64,000 nt of DNA from Paenibacillus ginsengarvi (GTDB lineage: Bacteria; Bacillota; Bacilli; Paenibacillales; NBRC-103111). Of the stretch, positions 1 to 9,566 are shown in pieces (position 1 is the stretch's first letter; each line of letters starts with the position of its first letter). The stretch lies in NCBI RefSeq assembly GCF_003626695.1, contig NZ_RBAH01000003.1, forward strand, positions 63,641 through 127,640, given 5' to 3'. The notes under the pieces are model-generated. The model did no database searches. It was not told where the DNA came from and saw only the letters and a program-made list of their open reading frames with translations. Position numbers and translations under genes: made by a program.

Positions 1-534
1 CTACCGCGAATCAAAGCTTTACTGTCGTGATCGAGCCGCCGGAACCGCTCAAGTTCGGCACCACCAGCTTGCCAAGTGGCAAGGTCGGCGTCACTTATGC
101 GCCGGTAACGATCGAAAGCTCCGGCGGAATCGGCAAACGCACCTACTCGCTGGTCAGCGGCGCTTTGCCTGTCGGGATGGCTCTAACATCCTCGGGCGTA
201 TTTTCGGGGGCGCCGACCGTCGCCGGATCGTACACATTCACCGTCCGCGTGACGGACGATCAGTCTGCTACCGCGAATCAAAGCTTTACTGTCGTGATCG
301 AGCCGCCGGAACCGCTCAAGTTCGGCACCACCAGCTTGCCAAGTGGCAAGGTCGGCGTCACTTATGCGCCGGTAACGATCGAAAGCTCCGGCGGGTTCGG
401 CAAACGCACCTACTCGCTGGTCAGCGGCGCTTTGCCTCCCGGAATGGCCTTTTCCTCCTCGGGCATTTTCTCGGGTAAACCGTCGGTCGCCGGATCGTAT
501 ACGTTCACCGTTCGTGTAACCGACGGTCAGCCTG
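1..534 (+). repeat. Tandem 267-bp repeat encoding Ig-like units
   Basis: Bases 1-267 and 268-534 are direct repeats with a period of 267 bp (89 codons). They are almost identical over their first ~125 bp and diverge slightly around 387-500. The high identity points to recent unit duplication or gene conversion in the surface-protein gene. Confidence 0.85.
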
Positions 535-578
535 CCAGCGCGAATCAAACGTTCACCGTCGTTGTAAGTCCGCCCTGA
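3..578 (+). CDS. Secreted putative Ig-domain (He_PIG) repeat protein, 5' end outside the window
   Basis: This is the C-terminal 191 codons of a protein whose start lies left of the window; the frame is open from base 3. It holds two complete copies of an 89-residue beta-sandwich repeat (unit starts at about 27 and 294) plus the end of a third. Each unit has the pattern SLPSGKVGVTYAPVTIESSGG, then LPPGMAFSSSGIFSGKP, then GSYTFTVRVTD, typical of putative-Ig (He_PIG) domains of cell-surface or secreted enzymes. The two units are nearly identical at DNA level. It ends with TGA at 576-578 and is followed by a convergent terminator shared with the lyase gene on the other strand. Such domains act as spacers or carbohydrate- or wall-binding modules; the catalytic or adhesive part, if any, is not visible. 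Confidence 0.8.
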   Translation, partial: TANQSFTVVIEPPEPLKFGTTSLPSGKVGVTYAPVTIESSGGIGKRTYSLVSGALPVGMALTSSGVFSGAPTVAGSYTFTVRVTDDQSATANQSFTVVIEPPEPLKFGTTSLPSGKVGVTYAPVTIESSGGFGKRTYSLVSGALPPGMAFSSSGIFSGKPSVAGSYTFTVRVTDGQPASANQTFTVVVSPP

Positions 579-661
579 TGATGCTGCGTAAAGCTATATC
601 GGCTAAGACTCGCACTCCAACCTATCACCGCATAGCAAACGTCTGATGGTCAATAGCGAAT

Positions 662-692
662 AAGCCCGAGCTGAGCTCGGGCTTTCTGCTTT
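662..692. terminator. Bidirectional Rho-independent terminator
   Basis: The stem GCCCGAGC (664-671) pairs with GCTCGGGC (675-682) around a TGA loop and is followed by a T-rich tail on the plus strand. It sits between the convergent Ig-repeat gene and the lyase gene and probably serves both. Confidence 0.75.
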
Positions 693-694
693 TC

Positions 695-1936
695 CTACAG
701 GTTTGCGCTCCAGATACTTTGGAGCTTTCTCGCATCCGACTCCAGCACTAGTCTCGCTGAAGCCGATATGGTCCCTCCCTCCTCTTGGATCGTATCCAGA
801 AACTTGTCAAGAAAATGAAGCGCCTGACTCATTCTTCCGCTGCCGAAATGATGATTGGCCTGACTCATCGAATTCGACAGCTTTGCTTCGGTGGGACGCC
901 CCAGCGCGTTCGCTTGCACGAATCCGCTAAGCAGCGCCAAAATCGACGATGGACTTGTCGTGACACGAATCGTGAACGTTTGATCTGTCACATTGCCCGC
1001 ATGATCGCTCACGGTAACGCGAACCGCATGATCGCCCGGCCGGCCGGCCCACGAGATGGGGGTGCCTTCCCCGTATACGGCTCCGTTCACCGTAATCGAT
1101 CGGGCTGCCACGCCCGACAACGCCTCGCTTGCCTGCAGCGTCAACACGGTCGTCTCGCTATCCTCCACCTGTATCACCGGTGTCGCCGTGACACCGTTCG
1201 CGTATACAACGACGCTTGGCGCGGTCCTGTCCACCTTCAGCTCCGCCGTTTGTACCGCCTCTTCCTTCCCGGCCGTATCGACGGATCGGAACTGGATTCC
1301 ATAGATCCCCTCATCCAGCGTAAAGGGCCCGGTGTAAGGGATGAAGCCGTGACTTTGCTGGCCGTACGCGCTGGCCGTAACCGTAATTGCATATTCCGTT
1401 CGCTCCACCCCGGAGTGCGTATCATACACTTGCAATGTGACCGTGGCTGGAGAGCGATACCAACCGCCATCTCCCGGCGTTCCGCTCGCTTGAAGCTGCG
1501 ACACCGGGGACTGCTTGTCGATGCGCACCGTAACGGCTTGCTCCGGCTCGGCGTTGCCAGCGGCATCCTTAGAACGATATTTTACTACGTGTGTACCGCT
1601 ATCCGAAAGCGTGATCGGGCCCAAGTAAGGAACCCAGCCTGCCCCCGCGTTTAGCTGATATTCGGTCGATGCGACAGCGCCTGACGGCCCGTATACTTGC
1701 AGCGTTACAGTCGCATCCGACGTATACCAGCCCTGATGCTGGTCACCGGCTACTAGTGCAACCGTCCGAAGTGAAAAGGCCTCTCGCGTGAGCGGAATGC
1801 GGAATGCTGCTCCTTGCGCGATGTCGTACACATACCCTTTGCTGAAATCGTTCGGATCGACAAAGGAACGAATCAGCGTACTGTCGCCGATGTCGAGCCG
1901 GTACCGTCCCGAGCCGAGATCGGTCGCCCCGATAAT
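695..1936 (-). pseudogene. C-terminal part of the frameshifted heparinase II/III-type lyase (Ig-like repeats and FIMAH domain)
   Basis: This reading frame continues the large lyase after a frame change near 1934-1941. Read in this frame from 1936 it gives IIGATDLGSGRYRLDIGDS, which follows naturally on the VVGATIAG end of the upstream frame; the nearest start codon here, a GTG at 1831, is internal and has no ribosome binding site. Contents: two OmpL47/Ig-like beta-sandwich repeats (the GWYTSDATVTLQVYGPSG and GGWYRSPATVTLQVYD motifs), a third Ig-like unit, then about 75 terminal residues resembling a FIMAH domain (GFVQANALGRPTEAKLSNSM ... ALHFLDKFLDTI), a module common at the ends of secreted Bacillales polysaccharidases. 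One net base change restores a single ~2,000-residue protein. A separate gene is unlikely. Confidence 0.75.
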
Positions 1937-4900
1937 CCGGCAATCGTAGCGCCCACGACATCGTCCAAAGTTGCCCCAGCCAGATTCATGTTAACGACGA
2001 TTTCGTTTTGGACGGACAGAGTTCCGGTAAAGCTGGCAACCGTCCCTTGAAGCGCTCCGGTTTCGCTGCCGGCCGTCTCGCCGATCGGCGCGATGAACGA
2101 GCCGTCATGCACGTACCGGTACACGTTTTCGCCATCTTTCTCGGAGTAAACACCCATGAAACCTTTGAACTGAAGCTTGTCTTCGATCGTATACAGCGTT
2201 TCCGTATTCAGAGCGTTTACGATATAGTCGACTCGGCCGTTTGCGAGCGTAACTTTGACCGCCTTGACGTCGTTGCCGCTTACCACCGTTCCTCCCGCTT
2301 TGACGACAGCAGGCTCAATCGAGGCGATCGTCCGGCTATCCTTGTACGGCTCCAGCACCGAGGTGAACAAGCTGTCCAGATTCGTACCGCTGCGATGGGC
2401 GATGAAGTAACGCAGCGTCTCCGGGTTGCCGGGTTTGTTCTGCGGCGGTACGCCGTCGGCCAGCGCTACGTCGTCAATGGGACCGAGCATGGTCAGTCTC
2501 AGATGGATATTGGACGATGACAGCACCTTCCACGTATCGACCGCTTTCCAGTCGATGCTAAACGTCGATTGCGGATTCATATCCCTCGACACATTCTTCA
2601 GATAGTGGAACCCGCTTCCCTTATACCCGGAGCCGGCAACGTCATCGACCCGCTGCCCGTATTCGACGTCAGGCCCGGCGTACGTGCCGGTCGGCTGCGC
2701 GGTCATGGACAGCCCTTCGACCGAAGCGGCACCCTCCGCCCCATGGAAGCTGAAATGATGATCGCTGCCGCCTTTGATCCGGAAAAAGTCCACCGCGTAC
2801 GAATTGGCGCCGTCGATTCGGATCATTGCCGTCGTCCGCTTGTACAGCTCCGTTTGCGGGTACACATCCGGCGCCTCGACATCGATCAATTGCACCATTC
2901 CGCTATCGTCGAAGTGCTTCGGATCGGCGACCCACTGGTTGCCCTGCATCTTTTTATCGACCATAACGGTGTTGTGGCTGATCGTATTGCGAACCCACTG
3001 CGCCCTGTGCATATCTACGCTGTCGGCAAATTCCGGATAGCCGAGATCGGGCGCCAGATCGAGCCCGAACGCATGCATGCCCAGATGGAGCGTATCTTTA
3101 TGGCCGTGACCGGTGTTGCGTCCGTAATACATCCAGAAATCGCGCAGCGTATTGCCTTGCGGTCCGGCGTTGTCCCGCACCGCGCGGGCATTGGCGTCAA
3201 GCAGATTGAGGCTTCGGACTCCCATCTTGTAGTTCGTCGATTCGGCTCGTTTACCGAGCCCTTCGAAGCTGATCTGGTGCATGCCCGCCGTGAGTGTCAT
3301 CTGGCCAAGCACCTCATACACATTCGTGTTCGACCCGTAAAAGTCCATGTCGCGGACCGGCTGCCCATCGATCGAAATCCGGTAAATGCCGTACGACGAC
3401 GCGAGAAACGGCAGCAGATCGATTTCATAGTCGTCGGTATGGGATACCTCAAAGCTATACGTGATGATCGCCCCCGGAGCCGTCGCTTCGAGCTGCATCG
3501 TTCCCGATGCCTCGAACAGCTTCACCTCCGTATTGCGGTAAGCGATGTCCATCGACGGAAATCCGTAGGAGAGCCCAAAGCTGCCCACCACATTCCTTCC
3601 GTCGCGAAGCGCGGCGAAGCCGTATCCCGTCTTATTGTCGCTGCCCAGGTCGAGCGTTCCGTGAAGCGCCACGGCGTCGCGAATGCGCTGCGAGATTTCG
3701 TTCGGATTCACCGAGAATATGTCCTTATGGATACCTTCGGCACGATTGCCGTTCAGGAAGTAGGCAAGCTGGGCGTAGACCGGATCGCCGAACTTGTCGA
3801 ACGCCTTGACGACGTCCGCCAGCTTCACCGTCGATATGCCGGGGTTGCCGGTCGAGCCGGTGTCGCCGATATTCGCCAAATACTTTTCGCTCAGAACGAG
3901 CGGGTAATAAGCCGAGAACATTTTGCGGAACTTCACATTCGCGTACAGATCCGCTTCCGGATACAGATCGTACCCGTCCAGCACGTCGGCGGTCAACTGA
4001 TCCGTAGACAGCCACAGCGAATTGTAACCCGGCGACGCCTCGTTGCCGTGTCCGTCGCGGTCGACGACGCTGATGAGCGTGTTCAGGATGTTTCCTCCGG
4101 TGACGCCCGGCGGGTTGGACGTATTGCCCCCCGTCTGGAACGTGAAATCGAGCCACTCCTTCGTCTGAGGCAGTGTATCGTAAACAACCGCTGCCAGCGC
4201 GAGCGCGCTCTGGTGCATGCCGTCATTGCCCCGAATCCGGGCCGCCTTGACGTTCGGATACACCTGCTTCAGGATGCCGTCCTCGATATTTCTCGCGATC
4301 GCGCCTCCGCTGCTCTTCGGATTCGTCAGCCGGTACTGGGTCGACTTGGCATCCAAAAACTGCGCCAGCAGCGAATCGCCCAGCGCCGGATGGAAGGCGT
4401 CGTAAGCGGAGATGAAATCTTTGACGAGTCCTGTCTCCCAGATCGAGCCGACCGCTTTGCCAAGGCCGGTGCCCCCGTGCGAATTCAGGTAAATCGTTTT
4501 GTCGTAGAGCATCGTGTCCATATCCGGATACACGTCGGCGATCCGGTCGAGCAGCACTATCCCTGCTCTTGCATACTTCACATCCCCGGTGTACAGATAA
4601 GCGTTGCGGAACGCATTCAGCGAATCCTGAATCGCACCTGTGCTATACCAAAGAAACCAATGCGTGTAATAGGCGACGAATGTGTAGCGCTCGCCGTTTT
4701 CGTTTACCCAGCCCAAGCCGTCGTCAACACCCCATGTCGGCCCCTTTTCCGGATACAGCGTATTGACCAGCAGACTGCGGTCCGCCAGCTTCGGCTGGAA
4801 GATGCCGTGCTCATCCAGGCCGCTCCGGTAATAAGCACCGAAGTCGTTCGTCGGAAATTTGTAGCCGCTGCTCGGATCGACAATTTTCCACGGTTCGTTC

Positions 4901-6630
4901 AGTGGGTCCGCCTTGTACGGATAGTTGCCGTACTGATCGATCGCTCTGCCCGTAATCGGACTGCCGAGCACCTGATTGACCCCGTAGCTTCGGGGCAGGT
5001 TCGGACCCGGTACAAGCTCCCATATGTAGTCCAGACCCTTGGCCAAATATTGGTCCGCTTTGGCTACGGCGCTATCCTTGGAGCTTTTCGCCCAATCGTA
5101 TAACAATACGTTCTGACGGGCAGCCGTCACCTTGGCCGGCGTGTAGTAGGTGGATCGCGTCTTACTTCCGACCACGGCAGTGGATCGCTTGAATGTAACG
5201 TCGTCAAAATAAGCCGTTCCGCTCAAGGCCGCGATTCTCACTCTGGCGGACACTGCACCTGCCGGTGCCGTTCCAGTGACAGCGAGCCTGCTCCACGCGC
5301 CGGATGCGTTCGCCTGCGACGGAGAAGAGCTGAGTATGCCGCCGCCCGCATCCATAAATTCCATATAGATCGCGGCAGTGGCTGCCGGTGTATACGTCGA
5401 GGTGCTGACGGATGCTTCATACGCGAGTCCCGGCGATACTGCGATCGGATAACCGGTCAATCCGGGTGAAGGGCCGCCCGACGGCGCGATTTTGACACTG
5501 CTGGCGCCATGCGACGCCTTCTCGCCGGTCCACTCGACCCCTTCCGTTCCGCTCCAGTAAAGCGGCTTGCCCGCTTCGCTCTGTTCGAAGCTGCCGTTAT
5601 TCATATTTACGGTTGCATCCGGCGGAATCGCATGAAACGTAGCGTCGTCATAATAGGCCGACCCTACATTCGCCTTATGCGAGTAAAAGCGGAGTGTAGC
5701 GTACGCCGAGTTTGCCGGCGCCACCCCCACCACCCGGATCTGTTTCCAGGTATTAAGCGAATCGTTCGTGCCGTAGGGCGTTGCCGTATAGTTGCCCCCT
5801 TCATCCCAGAACTCCAGATACAGTTGGGAAACTCCCTGAAGATTGTACGACCATACAGCAGCTTCGTACTTTTCCCCCGGTGTAACCGCGATCTGGTTAC
5901 TTCGGACCATAACGCTCCCGGTGCTGCTCGTATCATTGATTATGACGCTGTACGAGCCGGAATGTACCTGCTCGGTCGACGCTTGGGAGGCGGCAGCCAT
6001 CGTCCAATATTTGGGGACTCCGTTTACGAGTTCCTCTACATTCCCGTTCAGAAGCTGCGGCTGCGGTCCGGTTAGTACCCGCTCGAACGTAGCATCATCA
6101 TAATAGGCCGACCCCATATTCGCCTTATGCGAGTAAAAGCGAACCGTAGCATACACCGAGTTTGCCGGCGCCACCTCTGACACCTGGATCTGCTTCCAGG
6201 TATTAAGCGAGTTGTTCGTACCGTACGGCGTTGCCGTATAGTTGCCCACCGCATCCCAGAACTCCAGATATAGCTGGGAAACTCCCTGAAGATTGTACGA
6301 CCATACAGCGGCTTCGTACTTCTCCCCCGGCGTAACCGCGATCCGATTGCTTCGTACCATTACGCTCGCGGTGCTGCTCGTATCATTGATTTTGACACTG
6401 TACGAACCGGAATGTGCCCGCTCGGTCGAAGCTTGTGACGCAGCAGCCATCGTCCAATATTGGGGACCCCCGTTTACAAGCTCTTCTAAATTTCCGTTCA
6501 GAAGTTGAGGCTGCAATCCATCTGCTCTCGCCGTATCCGGCGCTAAACCAAACAGACTGCTTACACAAAGCACCATCGTCATCAGTATGGCTACGAATCG
6601 CATCCGTCGCCCGAGCACATTCCGATTCAT
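1873..6630 (-). CDS. Giant secreted heparinase II/III-family polysaccharide lyase (frame broken near its 3' end)
   Basis: A 1585-codon frame beginning with a Sec signal peptide (basic start MNRNVLGRRMR, hydrophobic core, likely cut after TARA near residue 36). Three carbohydrate-binding-like modules of CBM4/9 type follow (about 38-185, 188-335, 338-485; each ends YYDDATF or YFDDVTF). A long alpha/alpha-toroid plus beta-sandwich catalytic region of the heparinase II/III superfamily follows, with the signatures HGHKDTLHLGMHAFG (near residue 1175) and NTISHNTVMVDKK (near 1218). Such enzymes cleave acidic polysaccharides by beta-elimination; the substrate cannot be told from sequence alone. The frame ends early at 1873 after GATIAG; the missing C-terminus lies in the adjacent frame (695-1936). 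The gene follows a sugar-binding lipoprotein gene by 125 bp and is probably co-transcribed with it. Confidence 0.8.
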   Translation of the reverse strand: MNRNVLGRRMRFVAILMTMVLCVSSLFGLAPDTARADGLQPQLLNGNLEELVNGGPQYWTMAAASQASTERAHSGSYSVKINDTSSTASVMVRSNRIAVTPGEKYEAAVWSYNLQGVSQLYLEFWDAVGNYTATPYGTNNSLNTWKQIQVSEVAPANSVYATVRFYSHKANMGSAYYDDATFERVLTGPQPQLLNGNVEELVNGVPKYWTMAAASQASTEQVHSGSYSVIINDTSSTGSVMVRSNQIAVTPGEKYEAAVWSYNLQGVSQLYLEFWDEGGNYTATPYGTNDSLNTWKQIRVVGVAPANSAYATLRFYSHKANVGSAYYDDATFHAIPPDATVNMNNGSFEQSEAGKPLYWSGTEGVEWTGEKASHGASSVKIAPSGGPSPGLTGYPIAVSPGLAYEASVSTSTYTPAATAAIYMEFMDAGGGILSSSPSQANASGAWSRLAVTGTAPAGAVSARVRIAALSGTAYFDDVTFKRSTAVVGSKTRSTYYTPAKVTAARQNVLLYDWAKSSKDSAVAKADQYLAKGLDYIWELVPGPNLPRSYGVNQVLGSPITGRAIDQYGNYPYKADPLNEPWKIVDPSSGYKFPTNDFGAYYRSGLDEHGIFQPKLADRSLLVNTLYPEKGPTWGVDDGLGWVNENGERYTFVAYYTHWFLWYSTGAIQDSLNAFRNAYLYTGDVKYARAGIVLLDRIADVYPDMDTMLYDKTIYLNSHGGTGLGKAVGSIWETGLVKDFISAYDAFHPALGDSLLAQFLDAKSTQYRLTNPKSSGGAIARNIEDGILKQVYPNVKAARIRGNDGMHQSALALAAVVYDTLPQTKEWLDFTFQTGGNTSNPPGVTGGNILNTLISVVDRDGHGNEASPGYNSLWLSTDQLTADVLDGYDLYPEADLYANVKFRKMFSAYYPLVLSEKYLANIGDTGSTGNPGISTVKLADVVKAFDKFGDPVYAQLAYFLNGNRAEGIHKDIFSVNPNEISQRIRDAVALHGTLDLGSDNKTGYGFAALRDGRNVVGSFGLSYGFPSMDIAYRNTEVKLFEASGTMQLEATAPGAIITYSFEVSHTDDYEIDLLPFLASSYGIYRISIDGQPVRDMDFYGSNTNVYEVLGQMTLTAGMHQISFEGLGKRAESTNYKMGVRSLNLLDANARAVRDNAGPQGNTLRDFWMYYGRNTGHGHKDTLHLGMHAFGLDLAPDLGYPEFADSVDMHRAQWVRNTISHNTVMVDKKMQGNQWVADPKHFDDSGMVQLIDVEAPDVYPQTELYKRTTAMIRIDGANSYAVDFFRIKGGSDHHFSFHGAEGAASVEGLSMTAQPTGTYAGPDVEYGQRVDDVAGSGYKGSGFHYLKNVSRDMNPQSTFSIDWKAVDTWKVLSSSNIHLRLTMLGPIDDVALADGVPPQNKPGNPETLRYFIAHRSGTNLDSLFTSVLEPYKDSRTIASIEPAVVKAGGTVVSGNDVKAVKVTLANGRVDYIVNALNTETLYTIEDKLQFKGFMGVYSEKDGENVYRYVHDGSFIAPIGETAGSETGALQGTVASFTGTLSVQNEIVVNMNLAGATLDDVVGATIAGLSGRPISARDGTGSTSATVR
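5640..6510 (-). repeat. 450-bp tandem duplication encoding the first two carbohydrate-binding modules
   Basis: Two blocks with a 450-bp period (about 5640-6060 and 6090-6510) are nearly identical and encode modules 1 and 2 of the lyase; both carry WTMAAASQAST, NLQGVSQLYLEFWD and FYSHKAN. The third module is much more diverged, so the duplication of the first two is recent. Confidence 0.85.
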
Positions 6631-6755
6631 CTTATCAGTCCTTTACTGGGTCAGATGGTTTCTCCCGCTTTGTCGTCTCTATTTGATCCGTTCGCAACTC
6701 CACCCGTAAGGGCCTTCCGAAACCACCATAGCTGCCAAAATATTGAATCACCCAC

Positions 6756-8081
6756 CTATTTCTTTTGCTTCAGCTCTTCGATCTTTTTGTTCGCGGCTTC
6801 GTTCGCCTCGCGCATCGCCGTGTTCAAATCCTTCTTTTTGACGACAATGTCCGTATAGGCTGTCGAGAATTGAGCCGACACGAGCGTTTCTTCCGGCGTG
6901 TAGTCGCCGATCGCCGCCCGTTTCGCCGGGAACATGGCAGCGACGTTTTTCCCTTTGAACTTAGCCAGCCCCTGGCCGTACTGCTTGATAATCTCGGGGT
7001 TGTTCAACACGGTAGCGCGGCCGGCCCTCGTGTTAAGAGTCTGGTATTCCTCGGATACGAGGTACGAGACGATATCATACGCAAGCTCTTTGTTCTTGCT
7101 TAGATTCGTAATGGACAGGTAGGCCGGATAGCTTTGCGGCCCGACGCCCGGCGCCTTATCGTAGTAAGGCACGCTGACGACATCCCAGTTCATGTCTTCG
7201 GGAGGCGTACCGCCGCTGTAGTTCGTATACATGGCCGCTACGCGATCCTTCTCGAACATGGCCCGCTGGGCCGCGATCGCCGAGTTCGTAGCATTCCACT
7301 CCATGCCGGATATTTGGTAAAATTGCACGATGCTCTTCATATACTGCGCCCAGTCGTCGGAATCGAGCGTCGCTTTGCCGGTTTTCGCATCGACGAATTT
7401 CATTCCAAGCTGGTTCGTGTTCGCTTGGTGGCCGGGCGACGTCACATAGCCGACGTATTGGACGCCGCCCTCATTCCGGGTAAGCCGTTTGGCGAGCTCG
7501 AACACTTCCGTCCACGTCATGTTGTCCTTCGGGTACGGAACTCCGAACTTGTCGAACAAATCCTTGTTATAGAACAATCCCGCCGAAGCCGTCCAGACCG
7601 GCAGCGAATAAAGCACGCCGTTCCCGAGCTTACGCTGGAATTCGATGGCGCTGGGCTCGAATTTGTTCAGATCCATTTTTCTTGCGCTGATGAACGGAGT
7701 CAAATCGACCTGAATTTTGAAATCCTTCATCGTATTCGCATAGCCGATCGAATCGAACACGATATCAATGGTTGTATTGCTCGCGATCAAATCGGCCATT
7801 TTGGTGCCGGCGGCATTGGGGACGAAATTCAATTTGACGTCCGGAAATTTTTTGCGGATCGCATCGCCGTATTGCTCGTTGAAGCCTTTCTCGTCCAAGG
7901 AGGCTCCCCCCGTATACATTGTAATTTCCCGCGGACCCGTGTTAACTGGCTTAGCCGGCTCTTCGGCTTTAGGCTCCGGGGCTCCCGTAACTTCTTTCCC
8001 GTTCGTACCGCCGCCACATGCGGCAACTAAGGTAGCCATCAAAGCCATTGCAAGCGTAACTGAAATTCCTTTTCCGTTCAT
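6756..8081 (-). CDS. Sugar ABC transporter solute-binding lipoprotein (family 1)
   Basis: A 441-residue lipoprotein with signal peptide and lipobox LVAAC (lipidated Cys22), then a family-1 periplasmic-binding fold (motifs FYNKDLFDKFGVPYPKDNMT and MNWDVVSVPYYDKAPGVGPQ). It should sit on the outer face of the membrane and capture oligosaccharides for an ABC permease. The ATG at 8081 is preceded by a strong AGGAGGT site. A GntR/solute-binding fusion regulator lies 75 bp upstream and a giant lyase 125 bp downstream on the same strand, suggesting capture of the lyase products. No permease genes are adjacent. It is clearly paralogous to the lipoproteins at 31961 and 49392. A cre box overlaps its probable -10 element. 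Confidence 0.9.
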   Translation of the reverse strand: MNGKGISVTLAMALMATLVAACGGGTNGKEVTGAPEPKAEEPAKPVNTGPREITMYTGGASLDEKGFNEQYGDAIRKKFPDVKLNFVPNAAGTKMADLIASNTTIDIVFDSIGYANTMKDFKIQVDLTPFISARKMDLNKFEPSAIEFQRKLGNGVLYSLPVWTASAGLFYNKDLFDKFGVPYPKDNMTWTEVFELAKRLTRNEGGVQYVGYVTSPGHQANTNQLGMKFVDAKTGKATLDSDDWAQYMKSIVQFYQISGMEWNATNSAIAAQRAMFEKDRVAAMYTNYSGGTPPEDMNWDVVSVPYYDKAPGVGPQSYPAYLSITNLSKNKELAYDIVSYLVSEEYQTLNTRAGRATVLNNPEIIKQYGQGLAKFKGKNVAAMFPAKRAAIGDYTPEETLVSAQFSTAYTDIVVKKKDLNTAMREANEAANKKIEELKQKK

Positions 8082-8102
8082 TATTTTTACCTCCTAAATA
8101 AA

Positions 8103-8118
8103 ATTGTAAGCGATTACA
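8103..8118 (-). promoter_or_regulatory. CcpA-type cre box overlapping a probable -10 element
   Basis: Bases 8105-8118 read TGTAAGCGATTACA, which fits the cre consensus TGWNANCGNTNWCA on both strands. On the minus strand the adjoining TACAAT (8103-8108) can serve as a -10 box, 22 bp before the lipoprotein start. CcpA bound here would block the promoter, giving glucose repression. Assignment is by pattern only. Confidence 0.6.
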
Positions 8119-8156
8119 TTAGCATTTGAACAGCAGCTTGCGCCTTTGCTCCTGCG

Positions 8157-9566
8157 TTAAGGCGCAATTTCCACTGTATAGGGAGTCTTGTCGTGCTGCG
8201 ATATCGATTGAACAATGCGCTCACACAACTCGTCTTCGTCGATCATATCCGCCCAGTACGCCTTAAGCTGGTAAAATAGTCTCGAAAACGAAGACATCGG
8301 AAGTTGAAGCTCGCTGATCGCCCGGCAGGAAAACAAGATTTCGCGAAATAATGGATAACGTTCCGGACGACGCAGCATCGTCTTGCCGGACTTCGGCGGT
8401 AAATGCCGAGTGGCGGGAAGGCTGAGCGTATGCTGCGAAATAAACTGCTGCGCAAGCGGCGAAGTGAGAAAATCGATTAGAAGCTTGGCTTCTTCCTTTT
8501 GCTCGGAACCTGTGTTTATTCCGACCCCCATACCAATCAGCATCGTTCGCGGCTCGTCGATGAACGGAATAGGCGAAATGTCATAGTCGATCTTCGCATC
8601 CTTCCACATGTTCAACCCCATATAGCTGTTGAGAACCATGGAGAGCTTGCCCTCCAAAAACATCTGAAGGCTGGTATTGTTGCCTTCCGACAAAAACATG
8701 GGAAACACCTTACGGTTTTGAATGATGCTCTTGCATACATTCATACTTTCCAGCAGCCGTGTGCCCCGAAGCTCCTTCAACCGAGTGCCTTCCCATTCGA
8801 ACCGTTCGCAGCTTTGCAGCAAGAAAATCGGCCATCTGTTCATGTGATGAACCTGGTAGCAGAACCCGTATCGGCCCCGACCGTCATACAATTTCTCGGC
8901 GCTTCGCATCAGATCGTCCCATGTCCAACTTCCATCGGGCTCTGCAAGTCCGCATTCGCGAAAATGCGCCTTGTTGTAGCACAGCACGATCGGAGAAAAA
9001 ATGAGCGGCTGCAAGTAAAGCGTTCCATCATATGAAAACAGGCTGGAAAGCTGCGGGTACAAATCCGGATGTTCTGAAAGCGCCTCCAATTTACTTGCGT
9101 GGCCGTCTTCAGCAAGCAGCCGAAATTGATAATCACTCATCATGATGAGATCAAACGGCTCCATATTTCCTTGATCGTCGATTTCCGGAATGACGTTCGG
9201 ATGTTTGATTTTGACCGTAATCCATGGGTACATCTTGCCGAATTCGGCGAGTAGTCCGGAAAGCTCGAGATTAAGCTTGGAAATAGGCATGCATACCAGC
9301 GTTAGCGTAACTGGCGTGCGGCTTGCGCCTTCCGGCTTGATCCGGTTCCCCACTCGGGGTATTTTCTCGATCAATCCTTCGGCAACGAGCATATCCAGCC
9401 CTTTCCGGATCGAATTGTTGCCAAGTCCGAATCTTGCCGCCAGCTGCTTCTCCGAAGGCAGCTTCGCTCCCGCGGCGTGTACTCCTCCCCTGATCTCATC
9501 ACGCAATTGATCAACCATGATCTGCAACTGCTTGAGAAATTGATCGGTTGTCGGTCTACCTTTCAT
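8157..9566 (-). CDS. GntR-type regulator with a solute-binding-protein effector domain
   Basis: A 469-residue protein. Residues ~1-75 form a GntR winged helix (LRDEIRGGVHAAGAKLPSEK, then FGLGNNSIRKGLDMLVAEGL, then a GNRI wing). From about residue 85 to the end it has the fold of a family-1 extracellular solute-binding protein (VTLTLVCMPIS, FDLIMMSDYQFRLL, IVLCYNKAHFRECGL, GSWTWDDLMRSAEKL), with no signal peptide or lipobox, so the protein is cytoplasmic. I infer that the binding-protein domain senses a sugar or oligosaccharide and controls DNA binding. The ATG at 9566 has an AGGAGA site 8 bases upstream; an earlier in-frame start at 9722 would add a Cys-rich tail with no GntR similarity. It lies just upstream of the sugar-binding lipoprotein gene on the same strand, its likely target. 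Confidence 0.85.
   Translation of the reverse strand: MKGRPTTDQFLKQLQIMVDQLRDEIRGGVHAAGAKLPSEKQLAARFGLGNNSIRKGLDMLVAEGLIEKIPRVGNRIKPEGASRTPVTLTLVCMPISKLNLELSGLLAEFGKMYPWITVKIKHPNVIPEIDDQGNMEPFDLIMMSDYQFRLLAEDGHASKLEALSEHPDLYPQLSSLFSYDGTLYLQPLIFSPIVLCYNKAHFRECGLAEPDGSWTWDDLMRSAEKLYDGRGRYGFCYQVHHMNRWPIFLLQSCERFEWEGTRLKELRGTRLLESMNVCKSIIQNRKVFPMFLSEGNNTSLQMFLEGKLSMVLNSYMGLNMWKDAKIDYDISPIPFIDEPRTMLIGMGVGINTGSEQKEEAKLLIDFLTSPLAQQFISQHTLSLPATRHLPPKSGKTMLRRPERYPLFREILFSCRAISELQLPMSSFSRLFYQLKAYWADMIDEDELCERIVQSISQHDKTPYTVEIAP

Noticed and set aside
2569..5103. 844-codon open frame on the plus strand, opposite the first lyase
   Set aside because: It is antisense to a coherent lyase with recognisable domains, is Arg/Val/His-rich as expected of a mirror frame, and has no ribosome binding site.
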